The position numbers and the translations under genes were made by a program. Below, in pieces: positions 34,340-42,634 of a stretch of 64,000 bases of DNA (position 1 is its first letter; every line of letters begins with the position of its first letter). Origin of the DNA: JBBDXS01 sp040902195 (GTDB lineage: Bacteria > Chloroflexota > Dehalococcoidia > DSTF01 > RBG-16-68-14); NCBI GenBank assembly GCA_040902195.1, contig JBBDXS010000012.1, forward strand, positions 62,001 to 126,000, in the 5' to 3' direction. The notes under the pieces were generated by a model, which saw only the letters and a list, made by a program, of their open reading frames with translations, did no database searches and was not told the DNA's origin.

Positions 34340-35008
34340 ATGAATTCGCAACAGTGGTGGCGGCTCATCGAGCCAGAATTGCAGGACGTTCACGCTACCA
34401 AGCAGCGCCGTTTCAGAGCTCTGTGTCCAATACACAAAGGTACCCACCCGGGACTCGCGATAGACCTGGATAAGGGAGATGGTGTCTGGTACTGCTACGG
34501 CTGCAAGCGGGGTGGCTCTCTCCGACGGCTCGCCCTAGAACTGGGCTGGATGGAAACGGAGCAAGGTCCGGTTCGGATGGACCGGCTCAGCCCGCCTTAT
34601 CAGTACTTGCAGGTCGAGGAGGGTAAGCGGGTCGAACTTCCCGTCGTGCGCTTCGAGGTTGGGCTTTCGAGGCGGCAGTACGGGGATGACTTGGTCACGC
34701 TACCTACCATTCGCCTTCACGTTCCCCGAGAGCAGAAACTTTCCGAACCTCCCTACTACGACTCCACAAATTTGACGCTGATCATCCGCGTCCTTGACGC
34801 ATACGACTCCACGATTGAGAAGGGTTTCAAGTCAGCACCTCCCGAGGGCCTAGCGATCCTTGAAGCAACATCTCCTGAGCGCAGTGGCCCCCTTCTTCTA
34901 CGCTTCACTCGGCGTGGAAGAGGGCGGGAAACACGATACGATGTGCGGGTCATCGGCCCAGCCACGAAGAAGAGGAGGCGCTGGCCATTTTCGTGGCTGA
35001 ATCGCTAA
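34340..35008 (+). CDS. Stand-alone CHC2 zinc-finger protein
   Basis: 222 residues. Residues 26-60 form a DnaG-type zinc ribbon: CPIH, then a 16-residue gap, then CYGCKRGGSLRRLALEL. The rest (strands and a basic RRGRGRETRYDV/KKRRRW tail) matches no primase catalytic domain. Lower GC and different codon use than fabF suggest acquisition. Single CHC2 domains occur in phage and mobile-element primases, so this may be a remnant or a DNA-binding accessory. It is followed 627 bp later by a restriction-modification pair. Confidence 0.7.
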   Translation: MNSQQWWRLIEPELQDVHATKQRRFRALCPIHKGTHPGLAIDLDKGDGVWYCYGCKRGGSLRRLALELGWMETEQGPVRMDRLSPPYQYLQVEEGKRVELPVVRFEVGLSRRQYGDDLVTLPTIRLHVPREQKLSEPPYYDSTNLTLIIRVLDAYDSTIEKGFKSAPPEGLAILEATSPERSGPLLLRFTRRGRGRETRYDVRVIGPATKKRRRWPFSWLNR

Positions 35009-35021
35009 TCGCAATGTAGCC

Positions 35022-35050
35022 GGACAGACCTAAAGGCCTGTCCCTACAGG
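35022..35050 (+). repeat. Palindromic element with CCTACR tail (copy 4)
   Basis: Arms GGACAGACC and GGCCTGTCC (one mismatch) around TAAA, followed by CTACAGG. Lies 18 bp upstream of the -35 box at 35069. Confidence 0.7.
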
Positions 35051-35068
35051 AGGCTACCGGGGCCAGCC

Positions 35069-35097
35069 TTGACAAACATACAGTCTGTATGTAAGAT
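35069..35097 (+). promoter_or_regulatory. Promoter with embedded TetR operator
   Basis: TTGACA (35069-35074), 17-bp spacer, TAAGAT (35092-35097). The spacer is the perfect palindrome ACATACAG-T-CTGTATGT (35076-35092). The same elements at the same spacing drive the membrane-protein gene at 342, beside tetR. Confidence 0.85.
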
Positions 35098-35135
35098 TGC
35101 CTTCGCCAACAAACCCCCAATCTGAGGAGGAACCA

Positions 35136-35612
35136 ATGTCAAGCAAAGAAGAGCTGATCGAGGGCTTTCGCTCGGTCATCCGTCAGGCCGACCGCGTCAC
35201 GTCCGGCTTCGGCGAGGACGATTGGGCCAAGCCCGTGAACGATGGCGAAGGCTGGAATCGCAAGCAGACGTTCTGCCACATCACCGCGACGGCCGAGATC
35301 GCGCCGGGCTTTCTCGGCAGCCTGGCAGGCGCGACCGAGAACGACAACCCGATGGACAGCATCGACATCAACGGCCTGAACGCACAGATGGTGGCCGGCA
35401 AGGAAGCGCTGAGCCCGCCGGACCTGATCAAGAACCTGACGGCGTCGTACGAGAAGCTGATCGAGTTCACGCAGGGCATGCCGCAGGAGCAGCTCGACTC
35501 GAAGCGGAACTTCGGGCTGCTGACCGGCGGGACGCTCTCGGACGTGATGGACTCTGTGCTCGTCCTTCACGCCATCGCGCACATCTACAGCGCGGGCGGC
35601 AACGCGGCGTAG
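35136..35612 (+). CDS. DinB-superfamily protein, TetR-controlled
   Basis: 158 residues, start supported by GAGGAGG. A four-helix DinB/mycothiol-maleylpyruvate-isomerase-N-like protein, with helices at ELIEGFRSVIRQADRVTSGF, ETFCHITATAEIAPGFLGSL-like and LLTGGTLSDVMDSVLVLHAIAHIYS, each carrying possible metal-ligand His residues. Such enzymes often transfer thiols or act on toxic electrophiles. Its promoter contains the operator shared with tetR, so it should be induced with the membrane-protein operon. Exact function unknown. Confidence 0.8.
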   Translation: MSSKEELIEGFRSVIRQADRVTSGFGEDDWAKPVNDGEGWNRKQTFCHITATAEIAPGFLGSLAGATENDNPMDSIDINGLNAQMVAGKEALSPPDLIKNLTASYEKLIEFTQGMPQEQLDSKRNFGLLTGGTLSDVMDSVLVLHAIAHIYSAGGNAA

Positions 35613-35636
35613 GCGAAATCTACGCAGCCTAGGAGA

Positions 35637-36260
35637 TCAACTGCCGAAGCGGGCCTGGTATTGATCGCAGATCCGCTGTAGAAACGAGTCGTAGTGCAGT
35701 GGGTCGCCCACCTGGGGAGAAGGTGGATGCGTTTCATAGCGAGTTCCCGCGACGTTGATGTTGTCCATGTCGAGAACCAATGCGCACTTCGCATCCATTC
35801 CTTGTTCAGCGACCGTGCCGCGTTCACCAACGTTCCTGAGCTCGCTGATGCAGTGCGTGACCGTGGAGATCAATAACTGCTTGCTGGTGGCATGCTTCGT
35901 AACCCCGGTGAGGAGCGTCGACTGGAACTCTGCAGCGCTGTTGACGACCAAAACGCCTCCAGCGATAGCGCGGAGATCATAATTGTGAACATGCTCGTGG
36001 TGTGCCTCTAGATCACGTTTTCTATTCTTCACGGCCTTCCGATGCGCGGTCATCACACTGGCGATCTCTACGGTGGAAGGCGATTCCCTTCCAATAGGTT
36101 CGCGGTCTCCAGGAGCCTGCGGGACGGCCGGACGTCCCAGCACAAGATCAACGTTCCATGTGGCCGTCTTGAAATGCAGATTAAAGTTCAGTTGAAAGAC
36201 TACCTCGCCCTTTCGAGCCTTGTCCGCGAGGACCGGGCAGGCTGTGAGGAGATCATGCAC
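35637..36260 (-). CDS. Putative type II restriction endonuclease
   Basis: About 207 residues. GTG 36260 overlaps the methyltransferase stop by one base (TAGTG); a TTG at 36275 is the alternative. NVDLVLGRP, then VEIASVMTAHRKAVKNRKRDLEAH, then VLVVNSA resemble a PD-(D/E)xK nuclease layout, with the catalytic ExK lysine apparently replaced (VEIAS). The assignment rests mostly on the tight coupling to a DNA methyltransferase. Convergent with the DinB-like gene. Lower GC than neighbours suggests horizontal transfer. Confidence 0.65.
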   Translation of the reverse strand: MHDLLTACPVLADKARKGEVVFQLNFNLHFKTATWNVDLVLGRPAVPQAPGDREPIGRESPSTVEIASVMTAHRKAVKNRKRDLEAHHEHVHNYDLRAIAGGVLVVNSAAEFQSTLLTGVTKHATSKQLLISTVTHCISELRNVGERGTVAEQGMDAKCALVLDMDNINVAGTRYETHPPSPQVGDPLHYDSFLQRICDQYQARFGS

Positions 36261-37081
36261 TATCGCAAGCGCCAAGGCATTGGAGTGCTTGTTTGAGCGA
36301 GAGTTATACGTGTGCGAGCTAGCTGAACATACTGTGGTTCCACATCAATACCTACGGCCCTGCGGCCAGCTTGCGCAGCAGCCAGGGTCGTCGTTCCCGT
36401 GCCTACGAACGGATCGAGAACCCAATCGCCAACGAAGGAGAACATGCGGATCAGTCTGTTCGGGATCTCAAGAGGGAAGGGAGCGGGGTGCGGCTTCGTA
36501 CTGGCCCCAGTGACATCCGACCAGACCGGTTGGAACCAGCGGAAGTACTCAGCCTTGGCGATGCGGCTGTCGTTTTCCATCTCCTCCGTCGGCTTTCGAT
36601 ACCCGCCGGGCTTTCTGAGCATTAGGATCGTTTCTCGATCGTTCTTGATGACGCCATTTGGCAGGTACGGCTTACCGAGGAAACGACTGCTGTTACCGGC
36701 CTCCATGCGGATGTTGGCAACCTTGAGCCAGATTATCGGCGTGAGGACATCGAACCCCACACGTCGAGCTCGCACCGTGATGTCGGAGGCAAGTGGCAGA
36801 ACGTGGTGGCGGCCTGCTTTTCGTCGGGATAGGCATATGTCACCAACAACGCAGCAGAGCCTACCACCCGGTACAAGCACTCGCAGACATTCCGACCAAA
36901 CCGGGTCCAACTGCTCTAGAAAGTCGTCATAGGAGGGCCAGTTGCCAAGTTGGCCGGGCCCCTTTGGGTATTCCTTCAATGATCCATAGGGGGGCGATGT
37001 GACGACCAAATGGATAGACTGATCTGCTAAGAAGCCGAGGTTCCTGGCGTCTGCAATTGCCAGCAAATGCGAATCAGGCAT
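36260..37081 (-). CDS. Type II DNA methyltransferase (beta class, m4C/m6A)
   Basis: 273 residues. The catalytic motif TSPPYGSLKEYP is at residues 28-40 and the AdoMet-binding motif DPFVGTGTTTLAAAQAGR near the C-terminus, the order of beta-class amino-methyltransferases; TSPPY favours N4-cytosine. Target recognition would come from the central region. It protects host DNA from the coupled nuclease. The promoter at 37112-37140 places its -35 box over the recJ start. Confidence 0.92.
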   Translation of the reverse strand: MPDSHLLAIADARNLGFLADQSIHLVVTSPPYGSLKEYPKGPGQLGNWPSYDDFLEQLDPVWSECLRVLVPGGRLCCVVGDICLSRRKAGRHHVLPLASDITVRARRVGFDVLTPIIWLKVANIRMEAGNSSRFLGKPYLPNGVIKNDRETILMLRKPGGYRKPTEEMENDSRIAKAEYFRWFQPVWSDVTGASTKPHPAPFPLEIPNRLIRMFSFVGDWVLDPFVGTGTTTLAAAQAGRRAVGIDVEPQYVQLARTRITLAQTSTPMPWRLR

Positions 37082-37111
37082 CCTGTCCGTCCACGTCCAT
37101 CCTGGTTGTCT

Positions 37112-37140
37112 ATCCTAGGACATCTGTGCTAGTGTGTCAA
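37112..37140 (-). promoter_or_regulatory. Promoter of the restriction-modification operon
   Basis: On the minus strand TTGACA (37140-37135), 17-bp spacer, TAGGAT (37117-37112). Predicted start near 37105, giving a short leader to the ATG at 37081. Its -35 box overlaps the first codons of recJ on the other strand. Confidence 0.7.
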
Positions 37141-37142
37141 GC

Positions 37143-38870
37143 ATGCAAACTCAGCAGCTATCGGAAACATCATCGTTGAGTAGCCGCCAGAACACAACCC
37201 ACTGGAGCGTGAAGGACCTCCCAGCCCTCGTGCCCGCCGGCGAGTGGCCGCCGCTTATCGGCAGGCTGCTGGCGAATCGAGGCGTCACGGACGCCGCGGC
37301 GGCGCGCGCGTTCCTCGCGCTCGAAACGCCGGCGGCGCATCCCGCGCTGCCGGACATCGACCGCGCGGTGGAGCGGCTCGCGCGCGCCTGCCGCGCAGGC
37401 GAACTGGTCGCCGTGTTCGGTGACTTCGACGTCGACGGCGTGACATCGGCGACGCTCCTGACGGAAGGGCTGACAACGCTCGGAGCGAAGCCGCTCCCCT
37501 ACCTCCCCCATCGCGAGAACGAAGGCTACGGCCTAAACGAAGAAGCGGTGCGCTCGCTGCACGAGCTGGGCGCGACGCTGCTCGTGACTGCGGACTGCGG
37601 CACGAGCTCGATACCGGAGATAGCCGTCGCGACGGGCCTCGGCATGGACGTGATCGTGCTCGACCACCACGTCGTGCCCGATCGATTGCCCGCCGGCGCG
37701 ACGATCGTCAACCCGAAGCGCGACCCGTCCGTGAGGGACGAACCGGCGGCGTGTGGCATCGTGTACTACGTGCTGCTCGCGCTGTTCGACGCGCTCGGCC
37801 GCGCGCCGGACGAAGGGCGCATGATCGAGCTCGTCGCGCTCGGCACGGTCTGCGACATGGCGCCGCTGGTGGACGAGAACCGCCGCCTCGTGCGCGAGGG
37901 GCTTGTGGCGCTGCGCAGGACGGAGCGGCCCGGGCTGCGCGCGCTGATGGAGGTCTCGGGCGCGGACCCGGCGCGCTGCGACACACAGACGCTCGGCTTC
38001 TCGCTCGGGCCGCGGCTGAACGCGGCGGGACGCCTCGCGCACGCGCGCATCGCGTTCGACCTGCTCGTCGCGACGGACGAGGAGCAGGCGCGCGAGCTGG
38101 CGCAGCAGCTCGACGCGCTCAACAAGCAGCGCCAGCAGCAGACCGAGACCGCCTGCGCGATCGCCGAGGACCTGGCAGCGCAGCAGGGCGACGTGCCGCT
38201 GCTGCTGATCGGCCACGAGGAGTTCCCGCTGGGCATCGTCGGCCTCGTCGCGGCGCGGCTGCTCGAAGCGCACCGGCGTCCCGCGATCGTCTACAACCAC
38301 GGCGCGGAGGAGAGCCGCGCGAGCGCGCGCAGCATCCCCGAGTTCCACGTCACCGACGCGTTGCGTTCGTGCAAGGAGCTGTTCGTGCGCTACGGCGGGC
38401 ACCGCGCAGCCGCGGGCTTTACGGCGCTGAACGAGAACCTGCCCGCGATCAAGGAGCGCCTGCTCGCGTACGCCGCGCGAGAGCTGGCCGGCAAGGACCT
38501 GTCGCCCGTGCTGACGATCGATGCGGAGCTGCCGCTCGCGTCGCTGCGCGGCGAGGAGATCCGCTGGCTGGCACGCCTCGCGCCGTTCGGCATCAAGAAC
38601 CCCGAGCCGGTGCTGCTCAGCCGGAACGTCCTCGTCGCGGAGCGGAGGGCCGTTGGCGCGGACGGCAAGCACCTGCGCCTCAAGCTGCGCGACGGCGCGG
38701 TCATCTGGCCGGCGATCGCCTTCCGTCAGGAGGGCGCGGGCATCGAAGAAGGGGCGCGCGCCGACGTGGTGTACAGCCTGTCGGCGGACCGGCGCAGCGA
38801 CGGGCTGGAGCTGCGCGTGCTGGACGTGAGACGAGGAACAGGGATCGAGGAACAAGGAACGAGGGATTGA
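37143..38870 (+). CDS. recJ: Single-stranded-DNA exonuclease RecJ
   Basis: About 575 residues. DHH-family motifs are present: VFGDFDVDGVTSATL, LLVTADCGTSS, IVLDHHVVPD, and RYGGHRAAAGFT of the DHHA1 domain, followed by an OB-like C-terminal part. It degrades single strands 5' to 3' in repair. ATG 37143 is used; GTG 37134 adds three residues. The last 12 codons fall within a 7-bp tandem repeat, so the C-terminal tail (GTGIEEQGTRD) is repeat-encoded and probably non-functional. Confidence 0.94.
   Translation: MQTQQLSETSSLSSRQNTTHWSVKDLPALVPAGEWPPLIGRLLANRGVTDAAAARAFLALETPAAHPALPDIDRAVERLARACRAGELVAVFGDFDVDGVTSATLLTEGLTTLGAKPLPYLPHRENEGYGLNEEAVRSLHELGATLLVTADCGTSSIPEIAVATGLGMDVIVLDHHVVPDRLPAGATIVNPKRDPSVRDEPAACGIVYYVLLALFDALGRAPDEGRMIELVALGTVCDMAPLVDENRRLVREGLVALRRTERPGLRALMEVSGADPARCDTQTLGFSLGPRLNAAGRLAHARIAFDLLVATDEEQARELAQQLDALNKQRQQQTETACAIAEDLAAQQGDVPLLLIGHEEFPLGIVGLVAARLLEAHRRPAIVYNHGAEESRASARSIPEFHVTDALRSCKELFVRYGGHRAAAGFTALNENLPAIKERLLAYAARELAGKDLSPVLTIDAELPLASLRGEEIRWLARLAPFGIKNPEPVLLSRNVLVAERRAVGADGKHLRLKLRDGAVIWPAIAFRQEGAGIEEGARADVVYSLSADRRSDGLELRVLDVRRGTGIEEQGTRD
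38832..38869. repeat. 7-bp tandem repeat at the recJ 3' end
   Basis: Units related to CGAGGAA run through the last codons and stop of recJ. GGAACGAGGGATTG is shared exactly with 44532-44545. Confidence 0.6.
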
Positions 38871-38886
38871 TCGAGGCGGAGACGGC

Positions 38887-39630
38887 ATGCGGCCACTCGT
38901 AGCGCTCATTGCTCTGACGCTCTTCCTCATCGCGTGCGGCGGCGGTAACGGTGATGCGCCGGCGCCAACAGCGTGCCGGGACCCGACCGTCCGCATCCCG
39001 ACGGGGGAGATCCCGACGGCGGCGCCCGGTTCGATGATACCTAGGCGTTGCGGCGACGACGGCCCGGCAACGGTGCCCTTCCCGACCGCCACGCCGGAGG
39101 CAGCGCTCTCGCCGGACGAAGCGCTCGCACAGCTCCTCGATATGCCGAACGTTGGGCCAGCGCTGCGGGCTGCGCTCGATGGTGACGTGGATGGGCTGCT
39201 CGCGCTCGTCGACTGGCAGCCTTATCCCTGTGGGTTACCTCGCGGCTCCTCCGAAGCGTGTCCGGACGGCGTGGCAGCCGGAACCGAGCTGCCGTCTACT
39301 AATGTTGGCGAAAGCGTTCCGTTCTGGGTGCGCGAGGAGCACCTCCGTCCGGTGCTGGACGATCTCCTCGCCGGTTCATCGCTCGTCATCACGTTTGCGA
39401 GCAGGAACCAGTCGATGTACTACGTCGGACTGCAGGGCGCGACGCGACCGGTCAGACCATCGCACATATTCGCAGACCCCGGTACGGGTACTGGCGTGTT
39501 CCTTGTTATCGATAGCGCCGCAGAGCAGCCCATTGCGCGACTACGCCCGCTTGTCGGCGAGGGGCGTGCCGCCGAATACGCTGCGCTCTACGGCTACACC
39601 GACTACGACATCATCGCCTACGGGCCGTAG
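38887..39630 (+). CDS. Secreted lipoprotein of unknown function
   Basis: 247 residues. Lipoprotein signal LIALTLFLIAC followed by GGGNGDAPAP, then a Thr/Pro-rich linker and a domain with four to five Cys residues that could form disulphides outside the cell. No family recognised. It begins 17 bp after recJ and may share its transcript. Confidence 0.75.
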   Translation: MRPLVALIALTLFLIACGGGNGDAPAPTACRDPTVRIPTGEIPTAAPGSMIPRRCGDDGPATVPFPTATPEAALSPDEALAQLLDMPNVGPALRAALDGDVDGLLALVDWQPYPCGLPRGSSEACPDGVAAGTELPSTNVGESVPFWVREEHLRPVLDDLLAGSSLVITFASRNQSMYYVGLQGATRPVRPSHIFADPGTGTGVFLVIDSAAEQPIARLRPLVGEGRAAEYAALYGYTDYDIIAYGP

Positions 39631-39728
39631 TGCCAGAAGGTCAGCAGACTTACCGCGTACGCCGCCAGGATGATGCTCCAGGGTGCGAGCCCGGCCAGGA
39701 CGCTTGGGGTTTCGATTCTTCGCAACAT
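39618..39728 (-). CDS. Small single-span membrane protein
   Basis: 36 residues, starting MLRRIETPSV with GGAG upstream, then a hydrophobic span (WSIILAAYAVSLLTFW). The last 13 bp overlap the convergent lipoprotein gene. Supported by start signal and composition only. Confidence 0.4.
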   Translation of the reverse strand: MLRRIETPSVLAGLAPWSIILAAYAVSLLTFWHYGP

Positions 39729-39868
39729 GTCAAACTCCTGCTCCCGCAGAACGCTTCCTTGTATAGCGAGCGTACGCCTGCGGCGCGGAGAAGTCGTTAC
39801 GGAAGTGTGTTCTTGGAAGGAAGGGTAACGGGCGCTCGTCCGGCTATCGGTAACCGCAGTGCGACTGC

Positions 39869-40222
39869 CTACCGCCACTTGAGAGGTCTTGAGCGGATGC
39901 GTCCAGGCGCCACCGTCACATGCTGCCCCAGGAGCCCAGCGGCGAGCGAGCGGACGGCCTTCGAGACGGATTCAGCCATCAGCGCCGTCGACAACCGATC
40001 GAAGTGCCGGAGCACGATCAGTGCGCTCGGGCCAGAACCGGGGAGGGGGAACCCGAGGTCGGCCGTCACAAGCACTTGGCGTTCGCGCGCAGCGAGACGC
40101 CAAGGTACGTCATCGTTCGCACCTCTCATTGCCGTCTCCGGCACCCAAATGACGTTGTGCCCCTCCTCACGGAGGGCCACGGCCAGGTCCCGCGGGATGT
40201 TCTCGTCAAGAAGAAAGCGCAT
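39869..40222 (-). CDS. DUF5615 PIN-like toxin
   Basis: 117 residues beginning MRFLLDENIPRDLAVAL, with later acids in LVTADLGFPLPGSGPSALIVLRH. This is the Mut7-C/PIN-like pattern of DUF5615, whose members pair with DUF433 antitoxins. Probable RNase. The start overlaps the end of the antitoxin gene by 17 bp. Confidence 0.85.
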   Translation of the reverse strand: MRFLLDENIPRDLAVALREEGHNVIWVPETAMRGANDDVPWRLAARERQVLVTADLGFPLPGSGPSALIVLRHFDRLSTALMAESVSKAVRSLAAGLLGQHVTVAPGRIRSRPLKWR

Positions 40223-40433
40223 AGACGCGTTCGTCCGCCAGCGTCTCTGCCGCATATGCGAGCGCAGCCCGCACGTCTGCCTCGGCTACTGCAAACTGAT
40301 CGCACACGCGAGGCACGTCATCGCCGCCGGCGAGCGCTGCGATGATCGATTGGACGGGCACGCGCGTCCCTTGGATGACAGGCTTGCCGCCCATCACCTT
40401 CGGATCAATCGCGATACGATCTTGCCACGTCAT
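40206..40433 (-). CDS. DUF433 antitoxin
   Basis: 75 residues: RIAIDPKVMGGKPVIQGTRVPVQSII is the conserved DUF433 core, a small winged-helix-like DNA-binding module. As first gene of the operon it should repress the pair and neutralise the DUF5615 protein. An extended -10 box (TGT-TAGAAT, 40448-40440) sits so close to the ATG that the mRNA is probably leaderless. Confidence 0.87.
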   Translation of the reverse strand: MTWQDRIAIDPKVMGGKPVIQGTRVPVQSIIAALAGGDDVPRVCDQFAVAEADVRAALAYAAETLADERVYALSS

Positions 40434-40439
40434 GCGCCC

Positions 40440-40448
40440 ATTCTAACA
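40440..40448 (-). promoter_or_regulatory. Extended -10 of the toxin-antitoxin operon
   Basis: TGT-TAGAAT on the minus strand, ending 6 bp before the antitoxin ATG at 40433. The 30-bp palindrome at 40461-40490 occupies the place of the -35 region. Confidence 0.55.
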
Positions 40449-40460
40449 CGAGGGGCGCAA

Positions 40461-40490
40461 CGTAGGGGCGTTCAATTGAACGCCCCTACG
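40461..40490. repeat. Perfect 30-bp palindrome (palindrome family copy 5)
   Basis: Half-site CGTAGGGGCGTTCAA is followed by its exact reverse complement, so both ends carry the CCTACG tail. It lies 27 bp upstream of the antitoxin start and could serve as operator or be only a repeat copy. Confidence 0.85.
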
Positions 40491-40516
40491 AGGATGCGCG
40501 GACTATTGGGCGGACA

Positions 40517-40543
40517 CCCTTCGCTCCGCTCGAGGGCAGGCTC
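40517..40543 (+). repeat. CTTCGCTNCGCTCGAGG repeat (intergenic copy)
   Basis: CCCTTCGCTCCGCTCGAGGG followed by CAGGCTCC. 21-22 of 23 bases match the two copies inside dnaE. Confidence 0.7.
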
Positions 40544-40631
40544 CGGGATCCGCCCCTACCGGTCTCGCCATATCGATGACTGAGGTTCTTCGCCTTGTCC
40601 ACCTTTGGCGGACCGGCTCAGAATGACAGCC

Positions 40632-42524
40632 CTAGACCTCCCTGTACTCGCCCTCTACGGTGCCTTCTTCCGTCGCGCCGTCTTCCGTCGGCGGCACTTC
40701 CTCCGGCGCGCCTTCCATGCCCGGCTGACCGTACATCGATGCGCCGATCTTCTGCATCGATTCGCTTAGCTCGTTCACGGCGCTCTGGACCGCGCCGGAG
40801 TCCTGTCCCGCGAGCGCGTCGCGCGTAGCCTTCACCTTCGCTTCGACGTCCGATTTCACGTCGTCGGGGACTTTGTCGCCCGCGTCACGCAGCGCCTTCT
40901 CCGCCGTGTACGCCATCGAGTCCGCCTGGTTGCGCAGCTCGATCTCCTCGCGGCGCTTGCGGTCCTCATCGGCGTGAACGTCCGCCTCCTGGCGCAGCTT
41001 CTCGACTTCGTCCTTGCTCAAGCCGGAGCCGGCTGTGATCGTGATCTTCTGCTCGCGGCCCGACGCCTTGTCCTGCGCCGAGACGTTCAGGATGCCGTTC
41101 GCGTCGATGTCGAACGTGACATCGACCTGCGGCATGCCGCGCGGCGCGGGCGGGATGCCATCGAGGATGAAGCGGCCGAGCGACTTGTTGTCGGCGGCCA
41201 TCGCGCGTTCGCCCTGCAGCACATGGATCTCGACGCTGGGCTGGTTGTCGGCCGCGGTCGAGAACGTCTGGCTCTTGCTCGTCGGGATCGTGGTGTTGCG
41301 CTGGATGATCGGCGTCGCTACGCCACCGAGCGTCTCGATGCCGAGGGTGAGCGGCGTCACGTCCAGCAGCAGCACGTCGCGCACTTCGCCCTTCAGCACG
41401 CCGGCCTGGATCGCCGCGCCGATCGCGACGACCTCGTCCGGGTTGACGCCCTTGTGCGGCTCCTTACCGAAAAACTGGCGCACGATCTCCTGCGCTTTCG
41501 GCATGCGCGTCTGCCCGCCGACGAGGACGACCTCATCGACCTGCGCCGAGGTCACGCCCGCGTCTTCGAGCGCTTGCTTGCACGGGTCGAGCGTCTTCTC
41601 CACCAGGTCGCCGACAAGCTGCTCGAGCTTGGCGCGAGAGAGCGTGATCGTCAGGTGCTTCGGGCCCGCAGCGTCGGCCGTGATGAACGGTAGGTTGACG
41701 TCCGTCTGCATCACCGTCGACAGCTCGATCTTGGCCTTCTCCGCGCCCTCCTTCAGCCGCTGGAGCGCCATCGCGTCCTGCTTGAGGTCGATGCCCTGGT
41801 CGCGCTTGAACTCGTCGACGAGCCAGTCGATGATGCGCTGGTCGAAGTCGTCGCCGCCGAGGTGTGTGTCGCCGTTCGTCGACTTCACCTGGAAGGTGCC
41901 TTCGCCCAGCTCGAGGATCGAGACGTCGAACGTGCCACCCCCGAGGTCGTAGACCGCGATCACCTCCTCGGCCTTCTTGTCGAGACCGTAGGCGAGCGCG
42001 GCCGCGGTCGGCTCGTTGATGATACGCAGCACCTCGAGTCCGGCGATAGCGCCGGCGTCCTTGGTGGCCTGGCGCTGGTTGTCGTTGAAGTAGGCCGGGA
42101 CCGTGATGACAGCCTCGGTGACCTTCTCGCCCAGGTAGGCCTCCGCGTCGGTCTTGAGCTTCTGTAGGATCATCGCGGAGACTTCCGGCGGCGAGTAGGT
42201 CTTGCCGCCCATCGCGACGAGCACGTCGCCGTTCGGCGCCTTCTCGATCTTGTAGGAGAGCAGCTTGGTGTCGCCCTGCACCTCCGGGGCGTCGAACTTG
42301 CGGCCCATGAGGCGCTTGATCGAGTAGACAGTGTTCTCGGGGTTCGTGACGGCCTGCCGCTTAGCGACGGTGCCGACGAGCCGCTCGCCCGTCTTGCTGA
42401 CGGCGACGACGGACGGCGTGACGCGTCCGCCCTCCGAGTTGGGGATGACGACGGGCTCGCCCGCCTCCATGACGGCGACGACCGAGTTCGTCGTGCCGAG
42501 GTCGATTCCGATTACTTTACCCAT
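40632..42524 (-). CDS. dnaK: Chaperone DnaK (Hsp70)
   Basis: 630 residues. ATPase signatures IGIDLGTTNSVVAVM, AVYDLGGGTFDVSIL and VLVGGQTRMPKAQEIV, then the substrate domain (LLDVTPLTLGIETLGG) and a Gly/Glu-rich tail. It folds nascent and damaged proteins with GrpE. Last gene of hrcA-grpE-dnaK; dnaJ is not found downstream. Expression should be controlled by the CIRCE element. Confidence 0.98.
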   Translation of the reverse strand: MGKVIGIDLGTTNSVVAVMEAGEPVVIPNSEGGRVTPSVVAVSKTGERLVGTVAKRQAVTNPENTVYSIKRLMGRKFDAPEVQGDTKLLSYKIEKAPNGDVLVAMGGKTYSPPEVSAMILQKLKTDAEAYLGEKVTEAVITVPAYFNDNQRQATKDAGAIAGLEVLRIINEPTAAALAYGLDKKAEEVIAVYDLGGGTFDVSILELGEGTFQVKSTNGDTHLGGDDFDQRIIDWLVDEFKRDQGIDLKQDAMALQRLKEGAEKAKIELSTVMQTDVNLPFITADAAGPKHLTITLSRAKLEQLVGDLVEKTLDPCKQALEDAGVTSAQVDEVVLVGGQTRMPKAQEIVRQFFGKEPHKGVNPDEVVAIGAAIQAGVLKGEVRDVLLLDVTPLTLGIETLGGVATPIIQRNTTIPTSKSQTFSTAADNQPSVEIHVLQGERAMAADNKSLGRFILDGIPPAPRGMPQVDVTFDIDANGILNVSAQDKASGREQKITITAGSGLSKDEVEKLRQEADVHADEDRKRREEIELRNQADSMAYTAEKALRDAGDKVPDDVKSDVEAKVKATRDALAGQDSGAVQSAVNELSESMQKIGASMYGQPGMEGAPEEVPPTEDGATEEGTVEGEYREV

Positions 42525-42551
42525 GTTGCGTTCTCCTAAACGAGAGTTTTC

Positions 42552-42624
42552 AGCCGGCGACTTCAGATCGCCAGGTCATCTCACCTTGCACCGTCGAGGA
42601 CAGAGCTGAAGCTCTGTCCCTACA
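42552..42624 (+). repeat. Palindromic element with CCTACR tail (copy 6, long form)
   Basis: A 55-bp block (42552-42606) that recurs at 49500-49554 with one mismatch, ending in arms GGACAGAGC and GCTCTGTCC around TGAA and a CTACAG tail. It lies between grpE and dnaK. Confidence 0.85.
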
Positions 42625-42634
42625 GTTGCCATTA

